Source: Candidatus Obscuribacterales bacterium
Lineage (GTDB): Bacteria; Cyanobacteriota; Vampirovibrionia; Obscuribacterales; Obscuribacteraceae
Direction: 5' to 3'
Assembly: GCA_019747875.1 (NCBI GenBank)
Contig: JAIEQI010000101.1
Location: forward strand, 1-64,000
Length of the DNA: 64,000 bases
The translations under genes were made by a program, and so were the position numbers. Below, piece by piece: positions 53,508 to 61,736 of this stretch (position 1 is its first letter; every line of letters begins with the position of its first letter). The notes under the pieces were generated by a model. That model searched no databases and was not told the origin of the DNA. It saw nothing but the letters and a program-made list of their open reading frames with translations.

Positions 53508-53849
53508 TTAGTGCATCTGAGAAAGTACGGCTCTTCCGATCATATGCACAACTAACGGCATCGTTGGAAATAGAGCGATTGCTTTGATCAATCTGCTGTC
53601 GATTTTCTCCTTTCGCTTTGTGGCAAGACCCATGCAGGAGGCGCCGGCTAAGCCCACGACTCCTGTAAGAGCGGTAGCTACTTTTATGACGTCCTGCACG
53701 TTAGTGATCTTTTCTTCAAAGTCATTTGCGCTTGGGATGTTGGCAGATGAAATCGTTTCCACGCCAACTAAACCCTGACCGATTGCGGCCACTGTTATGG
53801 CGGGAGTTAGTAAGACGGCAAATATAAGGGCGTGTTTGAGTATGCTCAT
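53508..53849 (-). CDS. hypothetical small membrane protein
   Basis: 113 residues from the ATG at 53849, preceded by GGTGGA about 7 nt upstream; an ATG at 53864 is possible. The N-terminal hydrophobic segment (LIFAVLLTPAITVAAIGQGL) may be a signal. Two further hydrophobic stretches follow (VIKVATALTGVVGLAGASCM and LIKAIALFPTMPLVVHMIG) around a basic loop (TKRKEKID). No family recognised. Confidence 0.55.
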   Translation of the reverse strand: MSILKHALIFAVLLTPAITVAAIGQGLVGVETISSANIPSANDFEEKITNVQDVIKVATALTGVVGLAGASCMGLATKRKEKIDSRLIKAIALFPTMPLVVHMIGRAVLSQMH

Positions 53850-53950
53850 AAAGATATCCACCATGAGATGCGCCAGAATTGGGTGATGGCGTGGTGTACT
53901 AAGCGGATTTGAAATTCAATGGATTCACATTATGTGCTTGCTGTAAGCCT

Positions 53951-53979
53951 TTGGCAATACACGCATTTCCGCATACTTA
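53951..53979 (+). promoter_or_regulatory. possible sigma-70-like promoter
   Basis: TTGGCA, a 17-nt spacer, then TACTTA. The -35 and the spacing are good; the -10 is poor. It lies just upstream of a GC-rich segment ending in a strong hairpin. Confidence 0.3.
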
Positions 53980-53985
53980 GTAATT

Positions 53986-54117
53986 TCACCATGGAAAATA
54001 TCGCTTGGAAACCTCTCGGGGTGCGGGTCTTGGGCTGCGCGCTAGGGTGGTGTGCACGCGCCAGGGGCGTGGGGGTACGGGCAAGGGTCCGGGCCTGGCG
54101 ACCCGGACCCTCGTTTT
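53986..54117 (+). ncRNA. candidate GC-rich structured small RNA
   Basis: The stretch 54015-54110 is strikingly G/C-rich against its surroundings and contains foldable segments (for example GCGCG...CGCGC around 54038-54063). It is closed by a perfect terminator on the plus strand (54084-54117). No plus-strand gene lies upstream to need that terminator, and a promoter-like pair lies at 53951-53979. It does not match SRP, 6S, tmRNA or RNase P features I can recognise. Purely inferred. Confidence 0.35.
54084..54117 (+). terminator. strong hairpin with T-run
   Basis: Perfect stem AGGGTCCGGG / CCCGGACCCT (10 bp) with a CCTGGCGA loop, then CGTTTTA. On the minus strand, downstream of the response regulator, no T-run follows, so it points to plus-strand transcription. 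Confidence 0.75.
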
Positions 54118-54131
54118 AAGGGACCAGCCCT

Positions 54132-54521
54132 CTAGCTCAAGAGCCTGTGTTTTTGAGGACGGCAGTAGAGCCAATCATCGAGAATATTGGACAATTGGTC
54201 GCGACTGATTGGCTTTTCGAAATAATCATCCATGCCGGCAGCCAAACATTCTTTTCTGCAATCCTTAGATGTGATTGCAATGATTGGAACCGCCTGAAGG
54301 TTTTTCTGATTCTCCACCCTCCGAATTTCCGAACTGGCTTCTATGCCAGAGATTCCTGGCAGCTGCACATCCATCAGGACAAGATCGAAAAATTCTGCCA
54401 GATCAATGGCTTCTTCTCCACTTATCACGCCGTAACAGTTGATGCCCAGGGCATGCAGATGGCGCAGTGTCGCTTGGCGGATAACCGCATTATCTTCAAC
54501 AACCAGAACGCGATTAATCAT
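54132..54521 (-). CDS. stand-alone response regulator receiver domain
   Basis: 129 residues, CheY-like receiver with no output domain. The acidic pocket is Glu9-Asp10 (LVVEDN), the phosphoacceptor Asp51 (LVLMDVQLPG), the switch Ser/Thr lies in IIAITSK, and the conserved Lys is in YFEKPIS. The cognate kinase is not nearby. GGAGGA lies 8 nt before the ATG, and the upstream membrane-peptide gene ends 3 nt before, so the two are co-translated. Confidence 0.88.
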   Translation of the reverse strand: MINRVLVVEDNAVIRQATLRHLHALGINCYGVISGEEAIDLAEFFDLVLMDVQLPGISGIEASSEIRRVENQKNLQAVPIIAITSKDCRKECLAAGMDDYFEKPISRDQLSNILDDWLYCRPQKHRLLS

Positions 54522-54524
54522 TTG

Positions 54525-54707
54525 CTATTCCTCCGTCATTTTGGCGCTACGTATGCACATGGCGATGAAGACAGCGATTCCTGCGAGTGTTCCGCCAAAC
54601 ATTACCCATACTGGGCCAACATTCATCACATATAGAATGAACGCTGTAATTAAAGAAACCGCGAACATTGAAATACTGGAAAACAAAAGCATTTTTGCTT
54701 CACTCAT
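54525..54707 (-). CDS. small two-helix membrane protein
   Basis: 60 residues. Two hydrophobic helices (LLFSSISMFAVSLITAFILY and VWVMFGGTLAGIAVFIAMCI) flank a short VMNVGP turn, with charged ends. GGAGG lies 6 nt before the ATG. It is the first gene of a two-gene unit with the receiver-domain protein, so it may localise or be regulated with it. No family known to me. Confidence 0.65.
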   Translation of the reverse strand: MSEAKMLLFSSISMFAVSLITAFILYVMNVGPVWVMFGGTLAGIAVFIAMCIRSAKMTEE

Positions 54708-54883
54708 ATAAACCTCCGAGTGGATGTGATTAGGCTTCCCTGACTAAAAGTTCAAGGCAAGCTCGATTGTGAATCTGTACATGCACGACTCTGAACGCTC
54801 GCACTGAATGCAGTGGCAATACTTGTTCGTTCAGTTGCACGCGCTCATTCCAAATCTGGAAAAGCACTGTCGGTAACGCTTGA

Positions 54884-54930
54884 CTGAGGGGTTTGAGGGC
54901 GATAGCCCAGCCAAACTCCGAGGTTTTTGA
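54884..54930 (+). repeat. copy 5 of the dispersed repeat
   Basis: GAGGGGTTTGAGGGCGATAG, then CCCAGCCAAACTCCGAGG, directly after the 3' end of the minus-strand gene at 54931. The inner GGGC-GATA-GCCC hairpin is intact. Reads EGDSPAKLRGF-stop in one frame. Confidence 0.65.
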
Positions 54931-55272
54931 TTAGATCAAGAGTGCTCTATTCACTAGCCACAAGGGACGTGAATTGTCGATGACGATGTGTGTCGATTTT
55001 ATTTCCTTGTCCATCGGTTTCAAAAAAGATGGACGAAGAGAAACGATGTTGCTGAAACAAGCCGAAAGCATAGCGATGAAACGCGGCTTGAACTCAGCCA
55101 AATATGCGCTTGCGCTCGCTGGACCTGCACTATCGGCATAATAATGCTTGGAGGCGGTGTGAATCTCTTCGAGGACATCTGGATGTAGCTGCTTTGCCAG
55201 CGAGGCAAATGCAAACAGAAGCAATCCGAAAATGGTGATTACGCTAACTAACGCTCGGCGTCTTCGTTTCAT
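54931..55272 (-). CDS. hypothetical exported or membrane-anchored protein
   Basis: 113 residues. AGGAGGAGG about 8 nt upstream of the ATG is very strong. The N-terminus MKRRRRALVSVITIFGLLLF then AFASLA is a signal peptide or anchor. The rest (KQLHPDVLEEIHTASKHYYA, then LAEFKPRFIAMLSACFSNIV) is of mixed composition. No family recognised. Confidence 0.6.
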   Translation of the reverse strand: MKRRRRALVSVITIFGLLLFAFASLAKQLHPDVLEEIHTASKHYYADSAGPASASAYLAEFKPRFIAMLSACFSNIVSLRPSFLKPMDKEIKSTHIVIDNSRPLWLVNRALLI

Positions 55273-55479
55273 AGCGCACCTCCTCCTATAAGCGTAGCAA
55301 ATAGATCTAGATCACGCAAAGAACCAATAAGCATGCGCCCGAAGCGCTTATGCTCAAAAATACGTTCTTGGATACTCAACGTTTATTAAGGATTGAGTCG
55401 TCTATGTGCGGCTTTCTATGCGACTCTTGAAGTTTTGGTGAAACATTCGCAAATCGAGTCGATGATCATTCTCCGGGAT

Positions 55480-56094
55480 CTATTTGCTGGGTGGCTCTAA
55501 CACTGTGGCTTTTACGATTTTGTCGCCTTTGCGAAGTGCCATTGCCACGTCCAATCCTTCAGTAACCTTTCCGAAAACTGCATACTTTCCATCAAGTGGC
55601 GACGCCGGCGCCAGTGTTATATAGAACTGGGAGCTTGCACTATTTGGATCTGATGAACGTGCCATCGCTAGCATTCCGGGTCCGCTGTGTAGGAGTTTTG
55701 GATTCTCCGGTTTTACTTCAAGTGGAATGCGTCTTTCATGATGAGTTTTGGGATCTACATAACCGCCTGTTCCATCACCTTTGGGATCGCCACCCTGGAT
55801 AACGAATCCGGGTTCGTATCGGTGAAAGGTCAGCCCGTTGTAGAAACCTTTCTGAACCAGATCTACAAAATTGCCGGAAGTAATGGGCGCATCTTTTTTG
55901 TAGATTTGCATTTTGATAGTGCCTTTGTTTGTCTCCATCGTCACTATCGGATCTGTAACCGCTTCTTTCTTGGTGGCAGCGATTAAAAGTTTGCGCTCAC
56001 TTTGAGCTGCAGCGTTGGGTGAGAGATCGATTGCAGCAACTAATGAAAGCACTGCGGCTAAACACAGGGATTGGACGGAAATTCTTGAAAGCAC
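55480..56094 (-). CDS. exported cyclophilin-type peptidyl-prolyl isomerase
   Basis: 204 residues with a Sec signal (LCLAAVLSLVAAIDLSPNAA). The cyclophilin domain is of the short bacterial type: VTMETNKGTIKMQIYKKDAP, then FHRYEPGFVIQGGDPKGDGT, then GPGMLAMARSSDPNSASSQF and LDGKYAVFGKVTEGLDV. The catalytic Arg (FHRYEPGFVIQGGD) and the Phe/Gln pocket (SSQFYI) are present. It should assist folding outside the cytoplasm. Confidence 0.92.
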   Translation of the reverse strand: MLSRISVQSLCLAAVLSLVAAIDLSPNAAAQSERKLLIAATKKEAVTDPIVTMETNKGTIKMQIYKKDAPITSGNFVDLVQKGFYNGLTFHRYEPGFVIQGGDPKGDGTGGYVDPKTHHERRIPLEVKPENPKLLHSGPGMLAMARSSDPNSASSQFYITLAPASPLDGKYAVFGKVTEGLDVAMALRKGDKIVKATVLEPPSK

Positions 56095-56206
56095 TGTTCA
56101 CTCCTTTTCGACCGCGTACCGAACCACTAGTTCTTCATCTTATACACTCGCCGCGCTTGCTTGCCGGCTTTTCTCGCTTCTGTTGCGAGTTTCTTTAAGT
56201 AAGGGA

Positions 56207-57205
56207 CTATTCCTCTCGTAATCTTCTTCGCTGTATCAGCTCTTTGGAAGGATCATATGGCTTGTTAATCAATGGTGCGTTGGGACCCGGTGGCACTCCG
56301 GTGTCCGGTGTATTAATCGGCGGAGCGTTGCTTGCGATTTCCAGAGTGCCTGTCGGGACACCAAGTGGGTACGTTAACAAGGGAATCTTGATTGAATCGA
56401 AACTGAACTTGTCACCGGGAAAATAAATCACACCTTCAGTGTCTTCGCCAGGCAAGACTATCCGTCTTGAAAGTCTGCGGTCTTCCAATCGTCTGCGAGT
56501 TTCATTCAGACCGTAAGAAACGGGGAAGTCTGTTTTTGATGTCGTGTAGTGATCTTGCAGTATGGGTTCCATAAAACCCAAGGTGCCGATAAATGTCGCT
56601 GCTAGTGCTGCCTTTTGCTTTCCGGTGAATTGACCACCAGAGCTGTGCATTGCGTCATCTTCTGAAAGTGAGCGGATAGCAGCGCCACTCTTCTGTGCTT
56701 GAGCCCTTTCTCCATCAATGATGATTGGGTTCTGTGTAAAGTTCTGCACCTTGATCTTGACTGCTGTGCAGTTTCGGCAAGGTTTATTTTGAATGAATTG
56801 GTCGGACACAGAAAGAATCGTGCCGACAGGTCCTTTTAGATTCAACTCAGTCTCTGGTGCCTGAAATTGGTTTACACCCAATGGCAGCGTGTCATAAGGG
56901 GGCCAGCTCGCTGGTGCGCCGCTTCCCCCGGTTGCCGCTGGCAACATCGTATTTGTTTGGATAGCGGGGCGCAGAGGCGCTCCTGTTGCATCGGAATTCG
57001 GGGTCTTTGGCAAGCTTGTGGGTGAAGGCTGGTCCATATCTGCTGCGGGCAAATTTGGACCCGAGTAATTGGTGCTTGGCTGAATCGAGCTATTCGATTG
57101 TGTTGAGCTTGTCCCTGACAATGGTGCCGCCGGTCGCAAATCTTGCGCTGTAGCCGGATAAACAGTTCCGGCACAGATCAGGAGAAACGAAGCAAGGTAA
57201 GAAAT
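56207..57205 (-). CDS. hypothetical exported proline-rich protein, start next to a tRNA
   Basis: About 332 residues after the start. The signal-like stretch (ISYLASFLLICAGTVYPATA) has no ATG, GTG or TTG in frame before it except codons upstream of or inside the adjacent tRNA. An ATT at 57205 has GGAG 5 nt upstream, formed by the tRNA acceptor stem, so I infer ATT as start. The mature part is Pro/Ser/Asn-rich to about residue 110, then has a folded domain (VSDQFIQNKPCRNCTAVKIK, then NPIIIDGERAQAQ, then GLNETRRRLEDRRLSRRIVL and GVIYFPGDKFSFDSIKIPLL). No family recognised. Confidence 0.5.
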   Translation of the reverse strand: MSYLASFLLICAGTVYPATAQDLRPAAPLSGTSSTQSNSSIQPSTNYSGPNLPAADMDQPSPTSLPKTPNSDATGAPLRPAIQTNTMLPAATGGSGAPASWPPYDTLPLGVNQFQAPETELNLKGPVGTILSVSDQFIQNKPCRNCTAVKIKVQNFTQNPIIIDGERAQAQKSGAAIRSLSEDDAMHSSGGQFTGKQKAALAATFIGTLGFMEPILQDHYTTSKTDFPVSYGLNETRRRLEDRRLSRRIVLPGEDTEGVIYFPGDKFSFDSIKIPLLTYPLGVPTGTLEIASNAPPINTPDTGVPPGPNAPLINKPYDPSKELIQRRRLREE

Positions 57206-57208
57206 TTT

Positions 57209-57279
57209 GGCTCCGACAGGATTCGAACCTGTAACCAGGCGATTATGAGTCGCTCGCTCCACCCTTGAGCTACGGAGCC
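57209..57279 (-). tRNA. tRNA with CAU anticodon (Met or Ile2)
   Basis: 71 nt. Acceptor stem GGCTCCG / CGGAGCC, D-arm GCTC...GAGC, anticodon loop CTCATAA (CAT), T-arm ACAGG-TTCGAAT-CCTGT. CCA is not encoded. The D-loop (AAGGGTG) is short. The stem GCGA/TCGC resembles Ile2, the acceptor and T-arm resemble elongator Met, so I leave the identity open. Confidence 0.88.
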
Positions 57280-57354
57280 GTTTGTGAAAGTCCAGCATAC
57301 GCTGAACTTGGGTGAAAAAGTTCATTCTATAACAAAGCATTTCGGGCTCCCAAA

Positions 57355-58710
57355 TTATTTAACGGGAGCAGCAGTTTGCAGATGTTTTTCAATAAAGTCA
57401 GTGCTGACATCACCTTTCTGAAAATACGGATGGGACAAAACCTTTTGATGAAATGGAATCGTTGTATGAATTCCAGTTATCGCATATTCATCGAGTGCTC
57501 GCTGCATTCGTTGAATCGCTTCGGCTCTCGTGTTGCCCCAAACAATTAGTTTGCTGAGCAGTGAATCGTAATTTGGCGGAATGCCGTAGCCCGGATAACA
57601 ATGACTGTCTACGCGCACCCCCGGTCCGCCCGGCGCGATGTAGGCATCGATGCGACCTGGACTCGGCATGAAATTGCGCTCCGGATCTTCTGCATTAATG
57701 CGGCATTCGATTGCATGTCCGCGGAACTTTATGTCTTCTTGTTTGATTGAGAGTTTTTCGCCGGCTGCAACTCTTATTTGTTCCTTGATCAGATCGAAGC
57801 CTGTGATCATTTCGGTGACAGGATGTTCGACCTGGATCCGCGTATTCATTTCCATAAAATAGAACTTGTTGTCCGCGAATATGAATTCAACAGTTCCAGC
57901 GCCTTCGTAATCTATGTTCTTAGCTGCTTTGATTGCAGCCTCGCCCATCTTTTGTCGCAGTTCTGGCGTGATAGCCGGACTCGGTGCTTCTTCGATCAAT
58001 TTTTGGTGGCGCCTTTGCACAGAGCAATCGCGCTCGCCCAGGTGAACGACATTGCCATGGGCATCTGCCATCACTTGAATTTCGATGTGGCGTATTGGTT
58101 TGAGATACTTTTCGATGTATACGCCGCCGTCTCCGAATGCATTTTGTGCTTCAGATTGCGCGGCACTCAGTGCTCTGGAAAGCTCGGATGCATCGCGAGC
58201 AACTCTCATCCCTTTTCCGCCACCACCAGCGGTGGCTTTGATGATTACTGGGAATCCAATTTCTTCTGCTACGCTAAACGCTTCGCGTTCGTCATCCACT
58301 AAGCCCTCCGTCCCTGGCACAACAGGAACTCCGGCTTTTCTCATAGTGTCCCGAGCTGACGATTTGTCACCCATCTTGTTGATGGCGTCAACACTTGGTC
58401 CGATGAACTTAATTCGATGGTCGGCGCAAATCTCTGCAAAGTTGGCATTCTCTGCCAGAAATCCATAACCAGGGTGAATTGCATCCGCACCAGTGACGAC
58501 AGCCGTGCTAATGATTGCAGGGATGTGCAAATAGCTACGTGTTGCCGGCGCTGGTCCGATACAGAATGCTTCGTCTGCCAGCTTTACATGGAGCGATTCA
58601 GAATCAGCTTGCGAATAGACTGCTACTGTTCTTATTCCCATCTCGCGGCAAGCCCTGATCACTCTCAGGGCAATCTCCCCACGGTTGGCAATCAAGACTT
58701 TTTCAAACAT
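57355..58710 (-). CDS. accC: acetyl-CoA carboxylase, biotin carboxylase subunit
   Basis: 451 residues, full length. ATP-dependent carboxylation of biotin on AccB, the first half of malonyl-CoA formation. ATP-grasp signatures: IKATAGGGGKGMRVAR, EKYLKPIRHIEIQVMADAHG, NVVHLGERDCSVQRRHQKLI, EMNTRIQVEHPVTEMITGFD and GHAIECRINAEDP. Lies 39 nt after accB in the order efp-accB-accC. Confidence 0.97.
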   Translation of the reverse strand: MFEKVLIANRGEIALRVIRACREMGIRTVAVYSQADSESLHVKLADEAFCIGPAPATRSYLHIPAIISTAVVTGADAIHPGYGFLAENANFAEICADHRIKFIGPSVDAINKMGDKSSARDTMRKAGVPVVPGTEGLVDDEREAFSVAEEIGFPVIIKATAGGGGKGMRVARDASELSRALSAAQSEAQNAFGDGGVYIEKYLKPIRHIEIQVMADAHGNVVHLGERDCSVQRRHQKLIEEAPSPAITPELRQKMGEAAIKAAKNIDYEGAGTVEFIFADNKFYFMEMNTRIQVEHPVTEMITGFDLIKEQIRVAAGEKLSIKQEDIKFRGHAIECRINAEDPERNFMPSPGRIDAYIAPGGPGVRVDSHCYPGYGIPPNYDSLLSKLIVWGNTRAEAIQRMQRALDEYAITGIHTTIPFHQKVLSHPYFQKGDVSTDFIEKHLQTAAPVK

Positions 58711-58749
58711 GTTCTCTTACCTTATTTTTGAACAGAGGTGGATAGCTAT

Positions 58750-59238
58750 CTACACCTTTGGATTAACCATAAAAAGAGGCTGTCCGTATTCCACAGTCGT
58801 GCCGTTTTCTACCAGGCATCTAACAACTCTGCCGGCAACCTCGGAAGGAAGATCATTCATAAGCTTCATTGCTTCGATAATGCATACAGTTTGTCCCGGA
58901 GAAATAACATCACCCACGTCAACGAAGGATGGTGCTGTTGGTGAGGGGGCTCGGTAAAACGTGCCGACCATGGGAGAGGTGATTGGAATTAGTCCCTTGC
59001 CATTGTTTTCCTCTTCAACCTTTTGCGGTTCGGGAGCTTTACTGCTGACATTCTGCGTCTCTGGAACAGCCACTTGAATAGGAACCGGCCTCGGCGCTAA
59101 TTCGATTGAGGCAGCTCCTGCCGGGAAGCCCTTCTTGATTGTGATCTTCTCTTCGCCTGACTCGATGGTCAGTTCTGTGATGTCAGTTTTTCCAACTACA
59201 TCTAGGAGACTCTTAATTTGTTCGAGATCGACTTTCAC
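58750..59238 (-). CDS. accB: biotin carboxyl carrier protein
   Basis: 162 residues. The N-terminal helix (LEQIKSLLDVVGKTDITELT) and a Pro/Val/Glu-rich linker (about 48-82) precede the biotinyl domain (SPMVGTFYRAPSPTAPSFV, then CIIEAMKLMNDLPSEVAG). The biotin-accepting lysine is Lys125. Carries carboxybiotin between AccC and the carboxyltransferase, which is not in this window. Confidence 0.96.
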   Translation of the reverse strand: MKVDLEQIKSLLDVVGKTDITELTIESGEEKITIKKGFPAGAASIELAPRPVPIQVAVPETQNVSSKAPEPQKVEEENNGKGLIPITSPMVGTFYRAPSPTAPSFVDVGDVISPGQTVCIIEAMKLMNDLPSEVAGRVVRCLVENGTTVEYGQPLFMVNPKV

Positions 59239-59322
59239 CGATTTGCCTCACATTGGTTGTTTCATGGAACTTGAAGCAGGCATTTCGCTCTCCTCTTGAA
59301 TGGAGGAAAAATGCCCGGCTCA

Positions 59323-59883
59323 CTAAACGCGTGTCAAATACTTGCGGTTGCGAGTATCTACTTTAATCTTGTCTCCAACCTTTAAGTGGAAGGGGACGGT
59401 TATGATGGCTCCGGTTTCCAATGTTGCCGGTTTACCGCCACCAGAGCTGGTGTCACCTCTTTCGTCCGGTGCACACTCTGTGACCTCGAGTTCTACTGTG
59501 TTCGGCAATTCGATACCGATTATTCTTCCGTCGTGCTTCAGGACTGTAAGACCTTCCAGTCCTTCTTTCAAGAACTCGACAGGATCGCCGATTTGCTCGG
59601 CGCTAACTTCAATTTGTTCGAAGCTGCCATTATCCATCAGCGTGTATGCTTCACCGCTTTTGTAGAGGTATTGCATTTCACACTTTTCGATGTTTGCAGA
59701 CGGCACCTTTTCACCAGCTCGAAAGGTTTGTTCCAGTACGTTTCCCGATTCTACGTTTTTCATCTTCGTGCGTACAAATGCCGAACCTTTTCCCGGTTTG
59801 ACGTGCATCGCTTCCACTATTTGCCAGATGCCATTGTTATGCAGGATTGTCACCCCGGGGCGAAAATCATTGCTCGAAATCAT
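59323..59883 (-). CDS. efp: translation elongation factor P
   Basis: 186 residues from the ATG at 59883 (MISSNDFRPGVTI), preceded by GGGGA 8 nt upstream; a longer frame to 59940 adds 19 residues without family character. Relieves ribosome stalling at polyproline. The tip lysine is Lys32 in HVKPGKGSAF, the position that is modified in many bacteria. The last OB domain ends GDKIKVDTRNRKYLTRV. No modification gene (epmA/B or yeiP-type) is in view. The many proline-rich proteins in this window make EF-P especially relevant. Confidence 0.96.
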   Translation of the reverse strand: MISSNDFRPGVTILHNNGIWQIVEAMHVKPGKGSAFVRTKMKNVESGNVLEQTFRAGEKVPSANIEKCEMQYLYKSGEAYTLMDNGSFEQIEVSAEQIGDPVEFLKEGLEGLTVLKHDGRIIGIELPNTVELEVTECAPDERGDTSSGGGKPATLETGAIITVPFHLKVGDKIKVDTRNRKYLTRV

Positions 59884-60153
59884 GTTTGCAGTCCCCACAA
59901 AAATCTGTCCGATGAAATACTCATATTCTTCGGACGCCAAGAAGAAGGCCTATTCAGGCCACGTCGAATTCTAGCACCCTAGCTCCCCAGCCCTAGCGCT
60001 AGTGAAAGCATTTCATTACAAATAACGATTTAATTTTTCCCTGGAATCTATGACCCGATTATGACCTGAACGAAAGCTAATCTGATTTACAGAAGACAAG
60101 AGGTTCTGCTCTTGGAACGACAGCTCCGCAACGGTCGAAAAGGGGAAGGAACG

Positions 60154-60435
60154 ATGCATTTGCAAGAACAGGCTCCCAGCACCGCGATTGCCAAGTCACT
60201 GATCGAAGAAGGACATCAGCACCTTCTGGCTTACAACAATAGCGATGCGATTCGTTGCTTCACCCGCGCTGAGCTGATCGGATGCCGCTCGAAAAATAAT
60301 GAGGTCAAAATTCTCGCGGTTATGGGGCTGATGATGGCTTACTGTCAAAGTGAGACTCAAGGAGTCGCAAAATCTCTCTCGTCGAAACTTGAAGTCCTGC
60401 TTGCTATCGAACATGCAGATACAAGGGCCGCCTAG
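60154..60435 (+). CDS. hypothetical small helical protein
   Basis: 93 residues from the ATG at 60154, with GGAAGGA 4 nt upstream. The composition (IAKSLIEEGHQHLLAYNNSD, then AIRCFTRAELIGC, then ILAVMGLMMAYCQSE) suggests a helical hairpin bundle resembling one and a half TPR units. No signal peptide and no recognised family. Converges on the DUF1189 gene. Confidence 0.55.
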   Translation: MHLQEQAPSTAIAKSLIEEGHQHLLAYNNSDAIRCFTRAELIGCRSKNNEVKILAVMGLMMAYCQSETQGVAKSLSSKLEVLLAIEHADTRAA

Positions 60436-60460
60436 TGGTGAGTTGAATACCCTCACAACA

Positions 60461-61366
60461 TTATTGCGATTTCTGCTCCTCCTCGACTGAGACAAAGGTT
60501 GCTGCCGACAAATTGGCGCTGACTCCAAAAAGTGTGTATACGAACGTAACTAGCATCTGCAGAAAACCTAGATGTACGCCGAAGTTTGTCAAGCTCACTC
60601 CTGCAACTTCTTCTGGAAAAAACTTTGCAAGAATTCCCAGAATTATTGCATTGCCGACAGCGAAAGATGCGATTCGGAGAATACCCTCGTATTTGATGTT
60701 TATCGAGATCATGCGCGCCAAGATGAGACCGGCAACGCTATAAGCAAACGCTTGAAAAATATGCCATGCCCAGGCTGGCGGTAATCTCAATGCAAAGTCA
60801 ATAAATGGAACACCCAACGAACATGTCCTCAGCATTTGCATAAAGCCTTGTTTGTCCATTTTCATCCCATTGAAAGAGCCGAAGTTCAGGACTTCGTTTT
60901 CAAAAGGTAGGTCAGCCTCCTTCCTTCCAAAATTCGCGATTATGTTTTTGGAAGTTACCAGGACTGGCACTCCGAGCTCATGCGGCGATTTTTTTCCGTC
61001 TTCAACTCTGGTATCAAAAGCTATTACAGGCTGCTGAGATTCGGGATCGAAAACGTAGTAGATTGGCTTTTGATCCATCGATAGTTTTCCGTTGGCGATC
61101 TCCATGCTGGGAATTTGTTCAGCATAGTACGGTCCCACAGTTTCTATTTTTTGATAGAAGTACAGCCCGGTTTTTATCGATTCGACCCCGCATGAAATTG
61201 CTAGCAGGCATAGCAGATAAACAAAGCCTACGCCCTTACCATGGCTGCCTAAGTCGCGATAGAAGTGGGTCGAGAAGAACGCCCATAAAGGCGCCTGCCA
61301 AGGCTTGAACTGTTTCAATTGGGTTCTCCGCTTGCGTATGACAATATTACCCGAAAGGGCTTCCAA
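60461..61366 (-). CDS. DUF1189-type membrane protein
   Basis: 301 residues. The N-terminus WAFFSTHFYRDLGSHGKGVG leading into FVYLLCLLAISCGVESIKTG is the DUF1189 pattern. A periplasmic domain of about 110 residues follows, with IPSMEIANGKLSMDQKPIY and PVIAFDTRVEDGKKSPHELG. Three or four C-terminal helices end the protein (AWAWHIFQAFAYSVAGLILA, IASFAVGNAIILGILAKFF, LGFLQMLVTFVYTLFGVSA). Function unknown. Confidence 0.75.
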   Translation of the reverse strand: MEALSGNIVIRKRRTQLKQFKPWQAPLWAFFSTHFYRDLGSHGKGVGFVYLLCLLAISCGVESIKTGLYFYQKIETVGPYYAEQIPSMEIANGKLSMDQKPIYYVFDPESQQPVIAFDTRVEDGKKSPHELGVPVLVTSKNIIANFGRKEADLPFENEVLNFGSFNGMKMDKQGFMQMLRTCSLGVPFIDFALRLPPAWAWHIFQAFAYSVAGLILARMISINIKYEGILRIASFAVGNAIILGILAKFFPEEVAGVSLTNFGVHLGFLQMLVTFVYTLFGVSANLSAATFVSVEEEQKSQ

Positions 61367-61444
61367 GGTTCCTCACGAATCTCCCACAATCGTTGGCTAT
61401 GTTGAAAGAACTACTAGGCATTGCGATATCGCAAGGGGTTTGGA

Positions 61445-61636
61445 ATGAGCAACGATGATGGGACTAAGAGCGCGGCTAAAAAAGCGCGCAAGCCATTGCC
61501 AAAGATCAAAAGGCTAGAAAATACACAAGCGCAACAACATGAAATGGGCGGAAATAATGGAGCTGGAGACACTCTAGCACCTGTCACACTGGGGGGCCCT
61601 GGTTGCCAACCTGCTCCAACGCAGGTGTTTTGCTAG
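61445..61636 (+). CDS. small peptide with Cys-containing C-terminus
   Basis: 63 residues from the ATG at 61445 with AAGGGG 8 nt upstream. A basic N-terminal half (AAKKARKPLPKIKRLENTQA) is followed by a Gly-rich part ending GGPGCQPAPTQVFC. No signal peptide. The leader-core look, with two cysteines near the C-terminus, is RiPP-like, but no modification gene is adjacent. It could be a plain hypothetical protein. Confidence 0.4.
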   Translation: MSNDDGTKSAAKKARKPLPKIKRLENTQAQQHEMGGNNGAGDTLAPVTLGGPGCQPAPTQVFC

Positions 61637-61736
61637 AACTCCTATGAGGAGCGGCGCATGCGTCGCTGCTATATTGCAATTAGTGATGATTGCCAACTCG
61701 CCAAAGATGAAGGCAAGACAAAGACTAAAGAAAGTC

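Noticed and set aside
57206..57340. N-terminal extension of the exported proline-rich protein across the tRNA gene
   Set aside because: The sequence SRVERATHNRLVTGSNPVGA is translated tRNA, a common artefact.
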